From Actinopolymorpha sp. NPDC004070 (GTDB lineage: Bacteria; Actinomycetota; Actinomycetes; Propionibacteriales; Actinopolymorphaceae), in NCBI RefSeq assembly GCF_040610475.1, contig NZ_JBEXMJ010000008.1:248001-312000 (forward strand): 64,000 nucleotides of DNA. The letters are read 5' to 3'. Shown piece after piece: positions 1-11,231 of this stretch (position 1 is its first letter; each line of letters opens with the position of its first letter). A program made the translations under genes and the position numbers. The notes below the pieces were generated by a model. It saw only the letters and a list, made by a program, of their open reading frames with translations, searched no databases and had not been told where the DNA came from.

Positions 1-145
1 GGCGGACCTCCACCTCCAGGCCGAGTTCGGCGCCGGTCTTGGCGCAGGAGGCCACCAGGTCGGCGTACGACGTGGAGCCGTAGACGTCCGGCTCGCGCGA
101 ACCGAGGCGGCCGAGGTTGGGGCCGTTCAGGACGAGAACACGCAC
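1..145 (-). CDS. aroQ: 3-dehydroquinate dehydratase, type II (partial, runs off left edge)
   Basis: Only the N-terminal ~48 residues are in the window, read leftward from a GTG at 145. The peptide begins [19 protein letters not shown], continues DVYG, and later reads through SYADLV. This is the signature start of type II dehydroquinases (LNGPNLNxLGxREPxxYG), which carry out the third shikimate step, dehydroquinate to dehydroshikimate. It lies in the same orientation as aroB-aroK-aroC-aroE, as usual in actinobacteria, but about 1.5 kb of rightward genes separates it from aroB, so it probably has its own promoter between 146 and 242. The remaining two thirds, including the catalytic His, lies outside the window. 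Confidence 0.85.
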   Translation of the reverse strand, partial: MRVLVLNGPNLGRLGSREPDVYGSTSYADLVASCAKTGAELGLEVEVR

Positions 146-242
146 GCGGTCAGGCTAGGGCATCGCCCGGCAGCCGCCCCGCGCGGCCGCGCCGTCGGCG
201 GCCAGGGCTGACGAACCGTGCGTACGGGAATAGCATCCTCAC

Positions 243-854
243 GTGAACGACGTCCTGGTGGTGATCCTTGCCGGACTCGCCGTCCTCGTGGGGATGGTGC
301 TCTTCCGGCGACGCGGGCCCGAGGCCGACCGGGCGGTGCCCGGGAGCCGGCCGTACGCGGGATCCGGCCTCCCGGGGCAGCAGGCACAGCCGGGCCAGCA
401 GGACCAGCAGGGGCGAACCCCGGGGTCCGGGCAGCCCGCCCGGACAGGCACCGCGCGGATCCTCAACCAGCCCGTCGACCCGATGGTCGTGGCCGTGGTG
501 GTGTCCCTGCTGGGCCAGAACAAGAAGATCAAGGCCGTCAAGGAGCTGCGCGAGTCGACCCGGCTGGGCCTCGCCGACGCCAAGGCGCTGGTGGAGGCGA
601 TCGCCGCCGGGCACCGGCCGCCCACGGTCGTGCTGCGCGGCGACGCGGTCGACGTCACTCCGCCCACCTCGGCCCGGGACCCGCACGGGTCACCGGTGTC
701 GCAGGAGTCGGCGGGCCCGTCGCCGGCGGACCTGGCCGGACGCGCCCGCTCGCTGCGCTCGCAGGGCCTCGAGAGCGAGGCGGTCCAACTGGTCCGGGCC
801 GAAACCGGGATGGGCCTGGCCGACGCGCAGCGGTTCGTCCGCGCGCTCGGCTGA
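243..854 (+). CDS. Membrane-anchored protein with two ribosomal L7/L12 C-terminal-like domains
   Basis: 203 residues from a GTG start. Residues 3-21 form one N-terminal membrane segment followed by Arg residues, then a Gly/Gln/Pro-rich linker to about residue 75. Residues 87-121 match the L7/L12 C-terminal fold (KIKAVKELRESTRLGLADAK, where ribosomal proteins have KIxVIKxVRxxTGLGLKEAK). Residues 168-202 carry a second copy (EAVQLVRAETGMGLADAQ). True bL12 is soluble, has an N-terminal dimerisation domain and one such fold, so this is not the ribosomal stalk protein. Proteins with L7/L12-type CTDs are known in actinobacteria, but their role is not established. It stands alone, divergent from aroQ and 80 nt before a MerR gene. 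Confidence 0.8.
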   Translation: MNDVLVVILAGLAVLVGMVLFRRRGPEADRAVPGSRPYAGSGLPGQQAQPGQQDQQGRTPGSGQPARTGTARILNQPVDPMVVAVVVSLLGQNKKIKAVKELRESTRLGLADAKALVEAIAAGHRPPTVVLRGDAVDVTPPTSARDPHGSPVSQESAGPSPADLAGRARSLRSQGLESEAVQLVRAETGMGLADAQRFVRALG

Positions 855-934
855 ACCCGAACCCACGTTCGGCGCAGCCCCACGAGCCCGACCCCCACGA
901 CCCGCACGAGTCGTCGACCGGAGGTGCCCCGCTG

Positions 935-1306
935 ATGCGGATGAAGGAGATGGTCGCGCGGACCGGGGTGCACGAGCGCCTGCTGCGCTACTACGAGCAG
1001 CAGGGCCTGCTCGCCCCCGACCGGTTGCCGAGCGGCTACCGGGTCTACAGCGAGGCCGACGTGGAGGCAGTCCGGCGGATCCGCTGCCTGCTGGCCGCCG
1101 GCCTGCCCACGGCCACCATCGCCCAGGTGCTTCCGTGTGTGAGTACCGACGACGACCGGCTCGTCCCCACCTGCCCCGATCTGGTCGCCCGGCTCCACCG
1201 GGAACGCGAACGCATCAGCCGGGCCATCGACGAGCTCGCCACCTCGCGGGAGATGCTGGACCACGTGCTGTCCGCGGCACCGCCAGAGCCGAGACCGGCT
1301 TCCTAG
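935..1306 (+). CDS. MerR-family transcriptional regulator
   Basis: 123 residues. The ATG at 935 follows a GGAGG at about 920-924, so the much longer open frame upstream is not used. The first 70 residues are a MerR winged helix: an opening like MRMKEMVARTGVHERLLRYY, then SGYRVYSEADVEAVRRI, as in regulators that bind spacer-distorted promoters. The C-terminal half is a coiled-coil dimerisation helix with two Cys residues (LPCVS and PTCPDL) that could sense a metal or thiol, though no full metal loop is recognisable. The next gene, 46 nt downstream on the same strand, encodes a Cys-rich zinc-type protein, which makes metal or redox regulation plausible. The ligand is unknown. Confidence 0.88.
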   Translation: MRMKEMVARTGVHERLLRYYEQQGLLAPDRLPSGYRVYSEADVEAVRRIRCLLAAGLPTATIAQVLPCVSTDDDRLVPTCPDLVARLHRERERISRAIDELATSREMLDHVLSAAPPEPRPAS

Positions 1307-1352
1307 CGGGTGTGCGGGTGTGCGGGCGCGCACAGCCGGGAAGTCTTCGGCC

Positions 1353-1613
1353 ATGAGCGCCTGCGAAGTTTGCGGCAACGACTACTGGATGTCGTTCGAG
1401 GTCCACACCGGAAGCGGTGCGGTGCACACGTTCGACTCCTTCGAGTGCGCGGTGCAGCGGCTGGCTCCGGTGTGCGAGCAGTGCCGCTGCCGGATCATCG
1501 GGCACGGGGTGGAGGTCGACGGCAGGTTCTTCTGCTGCGCCCACTGTGCCCGCGGCTCCGGCGCCGCGCACGGCAAGGAGATCCGGGACGCCGCGGGAGT
1601 ACGCCCCGGCTGA
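1353..1613 (+). CDS. Small Cys-rich metal-binding protein (prokaryotic metallothionein family)
   Basis: 86 residues starting at ATG 1353 (MSACEVCGNDYW). An in-frame start at 1320 would add a short Arg-rich leader of no obvious worth. Cysteines occur in pairs: CEVC at the N-terminus, FEC in the middle, CEQCRC, and FCCAHC near the end, with the family-like stretch IIGHGVEVDGRFFCCAHC. This matches actinobacterial proteins annotated as prokaryotic metallothionein and is expected to bind zinc or another soft metal in the cytoplasm. It follows the MerR gene closely and probably shares its transcript. It converges with aroB, leaving only 19 nt between stop codons. Confidence 0.8.
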   Translation: MSACEVCGNDYWMSFEVHTGSGAVHTFDSFECAVQRLAPVCEQCRCRIIGHGVEVDGRFFCCAHCARGSGAAHGKEIRDAAGVRPG

Positions 1614-1632
1614 GCGGTCCGGTCGCCGGGCG

Positions 1633-4438
<2,806 letters not shown>

Positions 4439-4468
4439 GCCGGAGAGTCTTTCACGGCACCCGACGGC

Positions 4469-5179
4469 TCAGCGCGTGAGGTACCAGCCGAGCACCGGCT
4501 CGCCGTACATGACCGTGAGCAGGAATCCCGCCAGCAGGAACGGCCCGAACGGGATCGCGGTCTTGCGGTGCGCGCGCCCGGCCACCACAAGCCCGAGGCT
4601 CACCAGCCCGCCGAGCACGAATGCCGCGAACGTGCCGACCAGGACGTACGGCAGGCCGAACCAGCCCAGCCCCACTCCGAGCACCCCCGCCAGCTTGACG
4701 TCACCGAAGCCGAGCCCGGACGGGGTGAGCATCCCCAGCAACGCCAGGAACACCCACAGCGCCGCCCCTCCGACCAGCGCCCACGCCAGCCGGGACCAGG
4801 CTCCGGTGACCAGCGCGGCGCCGCCGAGCAGCGCGACCACCACGGCGTACGACGGCAGCACCACGGCGTTGGGCAGCAACCGCACCCGCAGGTCGACGTA
4901 GCCGAGCAGGATCCCGGCCAGGGCAAGGTAGAGAACGGCCGGCAGGGCCGCGTCGGGTCCCAGCCGCCACGCCAGCAGACCCCAGGTCAGGCCGGTCGTG
5001 ACGGCGGCCACCACGGGCAGCGCCGGCCAGCGGGCCAGCTCGGCGTAGGAGACGGGCTCGTCCTCGTCGTCCAGCCGGGCCGGATCGGGCAGGCACGACA
5101 CCCAGCGCGGGACCAGCGTCCCGGCGACACCGCCGACCGCGACGCAACCCGCCACGAACGCGATGTTCCATGCCGTCAC
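4469..5179 (-). CDS. Prepilin peptidase (A24 family)
   Basis: 236 residues, about seven predicted membrane helices. Two catalytic aspartates are visible: D96 in LGYVDLRVRLLPN and D160 in GLGFGDVKLAG, the GxGDxK hallmark of aspartic prepilin peptidases. The C-terminus has the IPFGPFLLAG block. The N-terminal methylase part with its four-Cys zinc site is absent, as in short actinobacterial versions. It would cleave leaders of type IV/Flp pilins or pseudopilins at the membrane. No pilin genes are in this window. Placement between aroE and aroC is common in actinobacteria. Confidence 0.93.
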   Translation of the reverse strand: MTAWNIAFVAGCVAVGGVAGTLVPRWVSCLPDPARLDDEDEPVSYAELARWPALPVVAAVTTGLTWGLLAWRLGPDAALPAVLYLALAGILLGYVDLRVRLLPNAVVLPSYAVVVALLGGAALVTGAWSRLAWALVGGAALWVFLALLGMLTPSGLGFGDVKLAGVLGVGLGWFGLPYVLVGTFAAFVLGGLVSLGLVVAGRAHRKTAIPFGPFLLAGFLLTVMYGEPVLGWYLTR

Positions 5180-5260
5180 GGTGTCGGAGCCTAGCGGCCG
5201 GCGCGGCGTCGCGGCCGGTTGTCCACAGGGGCGGCCGGGGCCGGGCCCGCCGCCCCCTGC

Positions 5261-6106
5261 TCAGCCCGCCCGGCTGAGCAGGGCCTGCTCGCCGGCGGCC
5301 CGCATCGCCGCCACGGGAACGGGCGTCTTGCCGGTCATCTGCTCCACCTGCAGCGCGGCCTGGTGGACCAGCAGGTCTAGCCCGCCGAGCACCACCCGCC
5401 CAGCCTGCCCGGCGGCCTCGGCCAGCCGGGTCGGCCACGGGTCGTACAGCGCGTCGAAGACCACCTCGGCCCGCCGGGCGACCTCGGCGGCGACCGATGC
5501 CGCCGCGGAGTCCGGGACGGTGGACACCGCGAGGTCCAGCCCCGCCGGCAGGTCGGCCGCGGCGTCCCCCCAGGCGACGACGCGCAGGTCGACGCCGAGG
5601 TCGGCCGCGAGCCGGCGCAGGTTCTCGGCGCGCGCGGGGTCGCGGGCCAGCGCCCACACCCGGGTCGCGTCCATCGCCGCAGCGGCGGCAAGGGCGGAGG
5701 AGGCGGTGGCGCCCACGCCGACCAGCAGCACCTCGCGGACGGTCGTGACGCCGCGTTCGCGCAGCGCCTCGATCACGCCGGGCACGTCGGTGTTGGTGCC
5801 CGTACGCCGGCCAGCGGCCAGCAGCACGGTGTTGACCGCGCCGACCATCCGGGCGGGCTCGGCCACCTCGTCACACAGCGGGATGACCGCCCGCTTGAGC
5901 GGCATGGTCAGGGACAGGCCGCGCCAGGAAGGGTCCAGGCCGTCGAGAAAGCCGGCCAGCCCCTCCTCGTCCACCTCGAACGCGTCGTAGCGCCACGGCA
6001 CACCCAGCTCGGCGTACGCCGCGCGGTGCAGCACCGGCGACAACGAGTGCCCGATCGGCGAGCCGAGCACTGCGCACCGGCGTACGTGCGTCTTCTCCGG
6101 CTTCAC
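5261..6106 (-). CDS. aroE: Shikimate dehydrogenase
   Basis: 281 residues from a GTG at 6106, four bases after the mltG stop. This start was preferred over longer in-frame ones inside mltG because the protein then begins just before the substrate motif LGSPIGHSLSP. Other family landmarks are SLTMPLKRAV with the catalytic Lys, GAVNTVL, NTDVPG, and the nucleotide-binding VGVGATASSAL. It reduces 3-dehydroshikimate with NADPH. Coupled to mltG and followed by an 81 nt gap before the prepilin peptidase gene. Confidence 0.95.
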   Translation of the reverse strand: MKPEKTHVRRCAVLGSPIGHSLSPVLHRAAYAELGVPWRYDAFEVDEEGLAGFLDGLDPSWRGLSLTMPLKRAVIPLCDEVAEPARMVGAVNTVLLAAGRRTGTNTDVPGVIEALRERGVTTVREVLLVGVGATASSALAAAAAMDATRVWALARDPARAENLRRLAADLGVDLRVVAWGDAAADLPAGLDLAVSTVPDSAAASVAAEVARRAEVVFDALYDPWPTRLAEAAGQAGRVVLGGLDLLVHQAALQVEQMTGKTPVPVAAMRAAGEQALLSRAG

Positions 6107-6110
6107 GGCG

Positions 6111-7217
6111 TCAGCACCGGTCGGAGTGCGTACGGCACCAGCTCTGGAACTGCCGTACGTATCTCTCGTGCTCGGCGAGAGTGGTGGCGAACTTCGTTTC
6201 ACCGGTGTCGGGGTTGACGGTGACGAAGTACATCCAGGAACCCTCGGCGGGATGGATGGCCGCGCGCAGCGCACGCTCACCGGGTGAGTTGATCGGGCCC
6301 GGCGGGAGGCCCGGATGCACGTAGGTGTTGTACGGCGAGCGGTTGGCGCGTTCGGCCGGGGTGGTCGAGGGGGTGTCGTACCGGTTGATCGCGTAGTGCA
6401 CGGTCGAGTCCAGCTGCAGCCGCTGGTTCTTCGCCACCCGGTTGTAGATCACCCGGGCGACCTTCGGGAAGTCCGCGGGCCGGCGGGCCTCCGCCTCGAC
6501 CAGGCTGGCGACCGTGACCACCTGCAGCGGGTCGAAGTCGGACCTCGCGGTGCTGTCGGTCAGGCCGAGCTGCGCGCTCACCTGGGTGTGCCTCTTGGTC
6601 ATGTCGCCGAGCAGCGAGACGGCCGTGGTCCCCGGGTCGATGTCGTACGTCGCGGGGAACAGCATCCCCTCCGCCTTGCCCTTGGCGTACTTCGGCAGCC
6701 CCAGCGAGGACGGGTCCTTCAGCGCCTTGTCGAACTCCGACTTCGGGATCTTCGTCTTGTCCGAAAGGATCGACACGATCTGGGAGACGCGCCGGCCTTC
6801 GGGCACGGTCACGCGTTCCATGATCCGGGCGTCGGGGTCGAGCAGCAGGCCGAGCGCGTTCTTGGCCGCCATCTGCTCGCGCAGCCGGTAGTAGCCGGGC
6901 TGGATCGACAGTGCCCTGGAGTCGTTGCGGGCCGCCCGGGTGAACGCCTCGGCGCTCTTCACCACGTCCTTGCGCTCCAGGGTGTCGGCGATGTCGGTGC
7001 TGGACTCCCCCTGCTCGATCTGGACGACGACCTCGCCCTCGCCGGATCCGGTGTAGTCCGGGACGCTGAACACGTCCGAGAGCAGGGCGCGGCCCTTGAC
7101 CACCGCGACGGCGCCCAGACCGCCGATCACGGCGAGGGCAAGCAGGACGGCGATGCAGCCTCGCCCGCGGCGGTGGCGTACGCGGCCCGAGGAGGTCTGG
7201 AATCCGAGCTCACTCAC
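6111..7217 (-). CDS. mltG: Endolytic murein transglycosylase MltG (YceG-like)
   Basis: 368 residues. A basic cytoplasmic tail is followed by one membrane helix at about residues 21-41, then an extracytoplasmic LysM-like region and the YceG domain. Family motifs are present: LVEAEARRPADFPKVARVIY (catalytic Glu in EAEA), LQLDSTVHYA, and YVHPGLPPGPINSPGE. It cuts nascent glycan strands and so sets where peptidoglycan synthesis ends. The first codons overlap the end of ruvX by 8 nt, giving the conserved ruvX-mltG-aroE order. Confidence 0.96.
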   Translation of the reverse strand: MSELGFQTSSGRVRHRRGRGCIAVLLALAVIGGLGAVAVVKGRALLSDVFSVPDYTGSGEGEVVVQIEQGESSTDIADTLERKDVVKSAEAFTRAARNDSRALSIQPGYYRLREQMAAKNALGLLLDPDARIMERVTVPEGRRVSQIVSILSDKTKIPKSEFDKALKDPSSLGLPKYAKGKAEGMLFPATYDIDPGTTAVSLLGDMTKRHTQVSAQLGLTDSTARSDFDPLQVVTVASLVEAEARRPADFPKVARVIYNRVAKNQRLQLDSTVHYAINRYDTPSTTPAERANRSPYNTYVHPGLPPGPINSPGERALRAAIHPAEGSWMYFVTVNPDTGETKFATTLAEHERYVRQFQSWCRTHSDRC

Positions 7218-7677
7218 TGGCTGTCCTTCTCCTTACGGTCGAGCCCGGCGGCTTTCCGGTGGAACGCTCGGTGTCGAGTGCGTTCTGCAGGATGACCGCT
7301 GCCGCTGCCTGGTCGATGCGGTCCCTGGTGCTCTTGGTGGACCGCCCCTGCGCCCGGAACCCCTGCTGTGCACCCACCGTCGACAGGCGTTCGTCGAACA
7401 GCCGCACCGGGACCGGTGCCAGCCGCTCGGCGAGCTCTGCGGCGAACTCGCGCGCCTTTGCCGCGGCGGGCCCCTCCCGGCCCGACAGCGACACCGGCAG
7501 CCCGACGACGACCTCGACCGCCTCCGACTCCTCGGTCAGCGCGGCCAGCCGGTCGAAGTCACCGGGGCCGCGCCGGACCGTCTCCACCGGAACGGCGAGA
7601 TATCCGGACGGGTCGCAGCGGGCCACCCCAATTCGGACGTCACCCACGTCGACACCCAGCCGTACGCCGCCGCGCAT
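7210..7677 (-). CDS. ruvX: Putative pre-16S rRNA nuclease / Holliday junction resolvase-like YqgF
   Basis: 155 residues from ATG 7677. The RNase H-like fold is seen in RLGVDVGDVRIGVARCDP (first catalytic Asp), VEVVVGLPVSLSG, and FDERLSTVGAQ (acidic DER). The family trims the 5' end of 16S rRNA. It lies 13 nt after alaS and overlaps mltG. The C-terminus past residue 135 is a basic tail. In-frame sequence upstream of 7677 belongs to alaS in another frame. Confidence 0.94.
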   Translation of the reverse strand: MRGGVRLGVDVGDVRIGVARCDPSGYLAVPVETVRRGPGDFDRLAALTEESEAVEVVVGLPVSLSGREGPAAAKAREFAAELAERLAPVPVRLFDERLSTVGAQQGFRAQGRSTKSTRDRIDQAAAAVILQNALDTERSTGKPPGSTVRRRTASE

Positions 7678-7690
7678 CGTCGCCGTCCGC

Positions 7691-10369
7691 TCAGCTGCTC
7701 GTGACCCGCGTGCCGACGGCGTACTCGACCTCGCGGAGGGCCTCGTCGGCCTTGCCGGGGTCGGTGCCGCCGCCCTGCGCGACGTCGTCCTTGCCCCCGC
7801 CGCCACCGCCGAGTACCCCGGCGGCGACCCTGACCAGCGCTCCGGCCGAGAGCCGCCAGTTGCGGCCCTCGTCGTTGACCGCCACCACCACCGAGGGCCG
7901 GCCGCCGCTGGCGCCGACGACGGCGACCACGGCGGGCCGGTCGGCGGGCATCCGGCCACGCACGTCCAGTGCCAGCTTGCGCAGGTCACCGGCCGAGGCG
8001 CCGTCCACCCGGTGGGCGACCAGCGCGACGCCGAACACGTCCTTGGGGTTGGCGGCGAGCTGCCCGGCCGCGGCGAGCACCTGCTGCACCCGGATACGTT
8101 CCAGCTCCTTCTCGGCGGTGCGCAGCCGGTCGATGATCCCGGCCACCCGCTCGGGAAGCTCCTCCGGGCGTGCCTTGACCGCCTCGGCGAGCTGGCCGAG
8201 CAGCACGTGCTCGCGGGCAAGGAAGCGGTAGGCGTCCGCGCCGACCAACGCCTCCACCCGGCGGATGCCGGCACCGACAGAGGACTCCGTCAGCAGCTTG
8301 ACCACGCCGAGCTGCCCGGAACGACCGGCGTGCGTGCCGCCGCACAGCTCCCGCGCCCAGTCGCCGACGGAGATCACCCGCACCACGTCGGGATACCTCT
8401 CGCCGAACAACGCCATCGCACCGGCCTGGCGCGCGTCGACCAGCGGCATCTCCTCCGCGGTCACCGGCAGGTCGGCGAGCAACAGGTCGTTGACCCGCTC
8501 CTCGGCCTCGGCCAGCACGCTCTCCGGCACCGGGCCGGTGGCGGTGAAGTCGAACCGGAACCGGCCGGGTGCGTTCTCCGAGCCCGCCTGCGCAGCGGTC
8601 TCCCCGAGCGCCTCCCGGAACGCCTTGTGCACCATGTGGGTCGCGGTGTGCGCGCGGGAGATCGCCCGCCGGCGCTCCACGTCGACCAGGGCCTGTGCGA
8701 CGGTGCCCGGCACGACCTCGCCCTCGAGCACCTTCGCCTGGTGCACGATCAGGCCGGACAGCGGTGACTGGACGTCGTGGACGACCAGCCGCGCGCCGTT
8801 GGCCAGCTCGACCACGCCCTCGTCGGCGAGCTGGCCGCCGGACTCGGCGTAGAACGGCGTACGGTCCAGTACCAACTCGACCGTGTCGCCCTCGCGGGCG
8901 GAGGTGACCGGCTCGCCGCCGACCAGCAGGCCGGCCACGCGGCCCTCCGACTCCACCTCGTCGTACCCGGTGAACTCCACCGAGCGGCCGAGGGTGTCGG
9001 CGACCGAGCGGTAGGCGGACAGGTCGGCGTGTGCGGTCTTGCGGGCGGCGGCGTCCTGCTTGGCGCGGGTGCGCTGCTCGGCCATCAGCCGGCGGAAGCC
9101 CTCCTCGTCCACCGACAGGCCGCGCTCGGCCGCCATCTCCATGGTCAGGTCAAACGGGAAGCCGTAGGTGTCGTGCAGCTGGAACGCCTTGGTTCCAGGC
9201 AGCACCGAACCGCCGGACCGGCTGGTCTCGGTGGCCGCGAGGTCGAAGATCTGCGCACCGGTCTTGAGCGTGCCGAGGAACGTCTCCTCCTCGGCGTAGA
9301 TCACCGAGCTGATCCGCTGCCAGTCGCTCTCAAGCTCGGGGTAGGACAGCTTCATCCGCGACTGGCTCACCGGCAGCAGCGCGGGCATGGTCGCCTCGTC
9401 GACTCCGAGCAGCCGCATCTGGTTGACGGCCCGGCGGATGATCCGGCGCAGGACGTAGCCGCGTCCCTCGTTGCTGGGCGAGATGCCGTCGCTGACGATC
9501 ATCAGCGCCGACCGCACGTGGTCGGCCACGACCCGCAGGCGTACGTCGGTCTGGTGGTCGGCGCCGTAGGAGCGTCCGCTCAGCTCGGTCGCGCGGTCGA
9601 GAACCGGCCGGATCTCGTCGTTCTCGTAGATGTTGTCCACGCCCTGCAGCAGCGCGGCCATCCGCTCCAGGCCCATGCCGGTGTCGATGTTCTTGGCCGG
9701 CAGGTCGCCGAGCAGCTCGTAGCCCTCCTTGGCCGGCCCCTCGCCGCGCACCCATTGCATGAAGACGAGGTTCCAGAACTCCAGGTAGCGGTCCTCGTCG
9801 ACCTCCGGGCCGCCCTCGGGGCCGTACTCCGGACCGCGGTCGATGTAGAGCTCGCTGCACGGTCCGCACGGGCCGGGCACGCCCATCGACCACAGGTTGT
9901 CGGCCATGCCGCGGCGCACGATGCGGTGCTCGGGCAGCCCGATGAGGTGCCGCCAGATGTCGGCGGCCTCGTCGTCCTCGTGGTAGACGGTCACCCAGAT
10001 GCGGGACTCCGGCAGGCCGAATCCACCCTCGCCTGTCGGGCGGGTGATCAGCTCCCAGGCGTACTCGATCGCCTGTTCCTTGAAATAGTCGCCGAAGGAG
10101 AAGTTGCCGTTCATCTGGAAGAACGTGCCGTGCCGGGTGGTCTTGCCGACCTCTTCGATGTCACCGGTGCGCACGCACTTCTGCACGCTGGTCGCCCGCG
10201 GGTAGGGCGGGGTCTCCTGGCCGAGCAGGTAGGGCTTGAACGGCACCATGCCCGCGTTGACGAACAGCAGGTTGGGGTCGTCGAGCAGCAGTGAGGCCGA
10301 TGGAACGACGGTGTGGCCGCGCTCCCCGAAGAAGCGCAGGTAGCGCCGGCGAATCTCCGCCGTGTCCAT
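7691..10369 (-). CDS. alaS: Alanine-tRNA ligase
   Basis: 892 residues, full length for bacterial AlaRS. The N-terminus has [20 protein letters not shown] and the class II aminoacylation core ([16 protein letters not shown]). The editing domain has zinc ligands in [10 protein letters not shown] and [12 protein letters not shown]. The C-terminal oligomerisation domain reads GGGGGGKDD, the glycine-rich C-Ala signature. It heads an operon running through ruvX and mltG, and itself follows two small membrane-protein genes; its ATG overlaps the upstream gene's stop. No T-box-like leader is evident because there is no room upstream. Confidence 0.98.
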   Translation of the reverse strand: MDTAEIRRRYLRFFGERGHTVVPSASLLLDDPNLLFVNAGMVPFKPYLLGQETPPYPRATSVQKCVRTGDIEEVGKTTRHGTFFQMNGNFSFGDYFKEQAIEYAWELITRPTGEGGFGLPESRIWVTVYHEDDEAADIWRHLIGLPEHRIVRRGMADNLWSMGVPGPCGPCSELYIDRGPEYGPEGGPEVDEDRYLEFWNLVFMQWVRGEGPAKEGYELLGDLPAKNIDTGMGLERMAALLQGVDNIYENDEIRPVLDRATELSGRSYGADHQTDVRLRVVADHVRSALMIVSDGISPSNEGRGYVLRRIIRRAVNQMRLLGVDEATMPALLPVSQSRMKLSYPELESDWQRISSVIYAEEETFLGTLKTGAQIFDLAATETSRSGGSVLPGTKAFQLHDTYGFPFDLTMEMAAERGLSVDEEGFRRLMAEQRTRAKQDAAARKTAHADLSAYRSVADTLGRSVEFTGYDEVESEGRVAGLLVGGEPVTSAREGDTVELVLDRTPFYAESGGQLADEGVVELANGARLVVHDVQSPLSGLIVHQAKVLEGEVVPGTVAQALVDVERRRAISRAHTATHMVHKAFREALGETAAQAGSENAPGRFRFDFTATGPVPESVLAEAEERVNDLLLADLPVTAEEMPLVDARQAGAMALFGERYPDVVRVISVGDWARELCGGTHAGRSGQLGVVKLLTESSVGAGIRRVEALVGADAYRFLAREHVLLGQLAEAVKARPEELPERVAGIIDRLRTAEKELERIRVQQVLAAAGQLAANPKDVFGVALVAHRVDGASAGDLRKLALDVRGRMPADRPAVVAVVGASGGRPSVVVAVNDEGRNWRLSAGALVRVAAGVLGGGGGGKDDVAQGGGTDPGKADEALREVEYAVGTRVTSS

Positions 10370-10668
10370 CAGTTTCCGTCCCTCCAGCTCGAGTTGGGGT
10401 CACGGGCGAGGCGCGCGGCGGCCTCGGCGTCCAGACCCGCGTGTCCGTTCGGCTCGGGCGCGTCCAGCGCGAGCGCGTTGCGCAGCTCCTGCTCGCGGGC
10501 GTCCATGCCGGCCCGGATCTCCTCTCCGAACGCGCGTACGGCGTCGCCCAGCCCGCCCAGCTGCCTGGCCAGACCCTGGGGGCTGAACGCCTCCGCCTGC
10601 CGGGACAGCTTGCGGACGACGACCACGCCGACGGTCGCGCCCACCACGACCCACACCAATCGCCTCAT
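10369..10668 (-). CDS. Small membrane protein, DUF6167-like
   Basis: 99 residues. One N-terminal membrane helix (residues 4-18, [14 protein letters not shown]) is followed by a basic stretch and an amphipathic helix containing [20 protein letters not shown] and [15 protein letters not shown]. This layout fits the DUF6167 family found just upstream of alaS in many actinobacteria; the assignment is by recall of family and position. Function unknown. Its start overlaps the stop of the upstream DUF948 gene and its stop overlaps the alaS start, so all three are coupled. Confidence 0.8.
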   Translation of the reverse strand: MRRLVWVVVGATVGVVVVRKLSRQAEAFSPQGLARQLGGLGDAVRAFGEEIRAGMDAREQELRNALALDAPEPNGHAGLDAEAAARLARDPNSSWRDGN

Positions 10669-11084
10669 GCGACGTCGGCCTCCTTACGGCGCCGGCCACC
10701 GCGCATCTGCGAGCGCACCTGGCGCTCCACGTCGCGGCGGCTGCGGGCGGCGATCGCCCGGCGGACGCCGTAGGAGAAGGCGGCCGCCTTCACCAGCGGG
10801 CCACCGAGCGTGGCCGCGAACAGCGAGCTCAGGCCGGCGACGTTGTCGGAGACGGTCTGGACGCTCGAGGTGATCGCGTCGACGCGTTCGAGCTGGGCGT
10901 TGGTGGTCGTCACCGTCGTGGTGACCTCACCCAGCAAAGGTACGCTCTCGTCGGAGACGCCCCGGACGAGCAGGCGGGTCTCGTCCAGCACCTTGCCGAG
11001 CTTGAGGATGGGGTAGGCGAGAAGCCCCACGAGCAGCAGCAGCGCCGCGGCCGCGATCAAGCCCGCGATTTCACCGGCAGTCAT
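10665..11084 (-). CDS. DUF948-family membrane protein
   Basis: 139 residues from ATG 11084; a TTG at 11093 would add three residues. An N-terminal helix (about residues 7-25, LIAAAALLLLVGLLAYPI) precedes a long helical region typical of DUF948: LGKVLDETRLLVRGVSDE, then VDAITSSVQTVSDNVAGLSS. A basic C-terminal tail follows. Family members are small, membrane-bound, coiled-coil proteins of unknown role, usually placed before alaS as here. A TATAGG hexamer lies only about 10 nt upstream of the ATG, which suggests a leaderless transcript. Confidence 0.85.
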   Translation of the reverse strand: MTAGEIAGLIAAAALLLLVGLLAYPILKLGKVLDETRLLVRGVSDESVPLLGEVTTTVTTTNAQLERVDAITSSVQTVSDNVAGLSSLFAATLGGPLVKAAAFSYGVRRAIAARSRRDVERQVRSQMRGGRRRKEADVA

Positions 11085-11094
11085 GGCGACCAAA

Positions 11095-11100
11095 CCTATA
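11095..11100 (-). promoter_or_regulatory. Candidate -10 box of the DUF948-DUF6167-alaS operon
   Basis: On the minus strand the sequence reads GTTATAGGTTT just before the DUF948 ATG at 11084. With TATAGG as -10, transcription would start at about 11088, leaving almost no 5' leader. No convincing -35 hexamer was found. Inference from pattern only. Confidence 0.3.
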
Positions 11101-11231
11101 ACGGTTGACGGCGCGGCGCGCGCCGCCCCTCGCTGCCGTGTCGTGGTGTCGACATGGCACGGTTTGCCCGGAGGATTCCGCCCGCCCAGGCGGGCGGGCA
11201 GGCGGGCCGGGCGCGGAACCTGCCCGGCCGC

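Noticed and set aside
218..1306. A 362-codon frame ending in the MerR domain, as a possible fusion protein
   Set aside because: The upstream part overlaps the L7/L12-like gene in another frame and is Arg/Pro/Gly-rich. An ATG with a good ribosome site at 935 gives a standard MerR protein.
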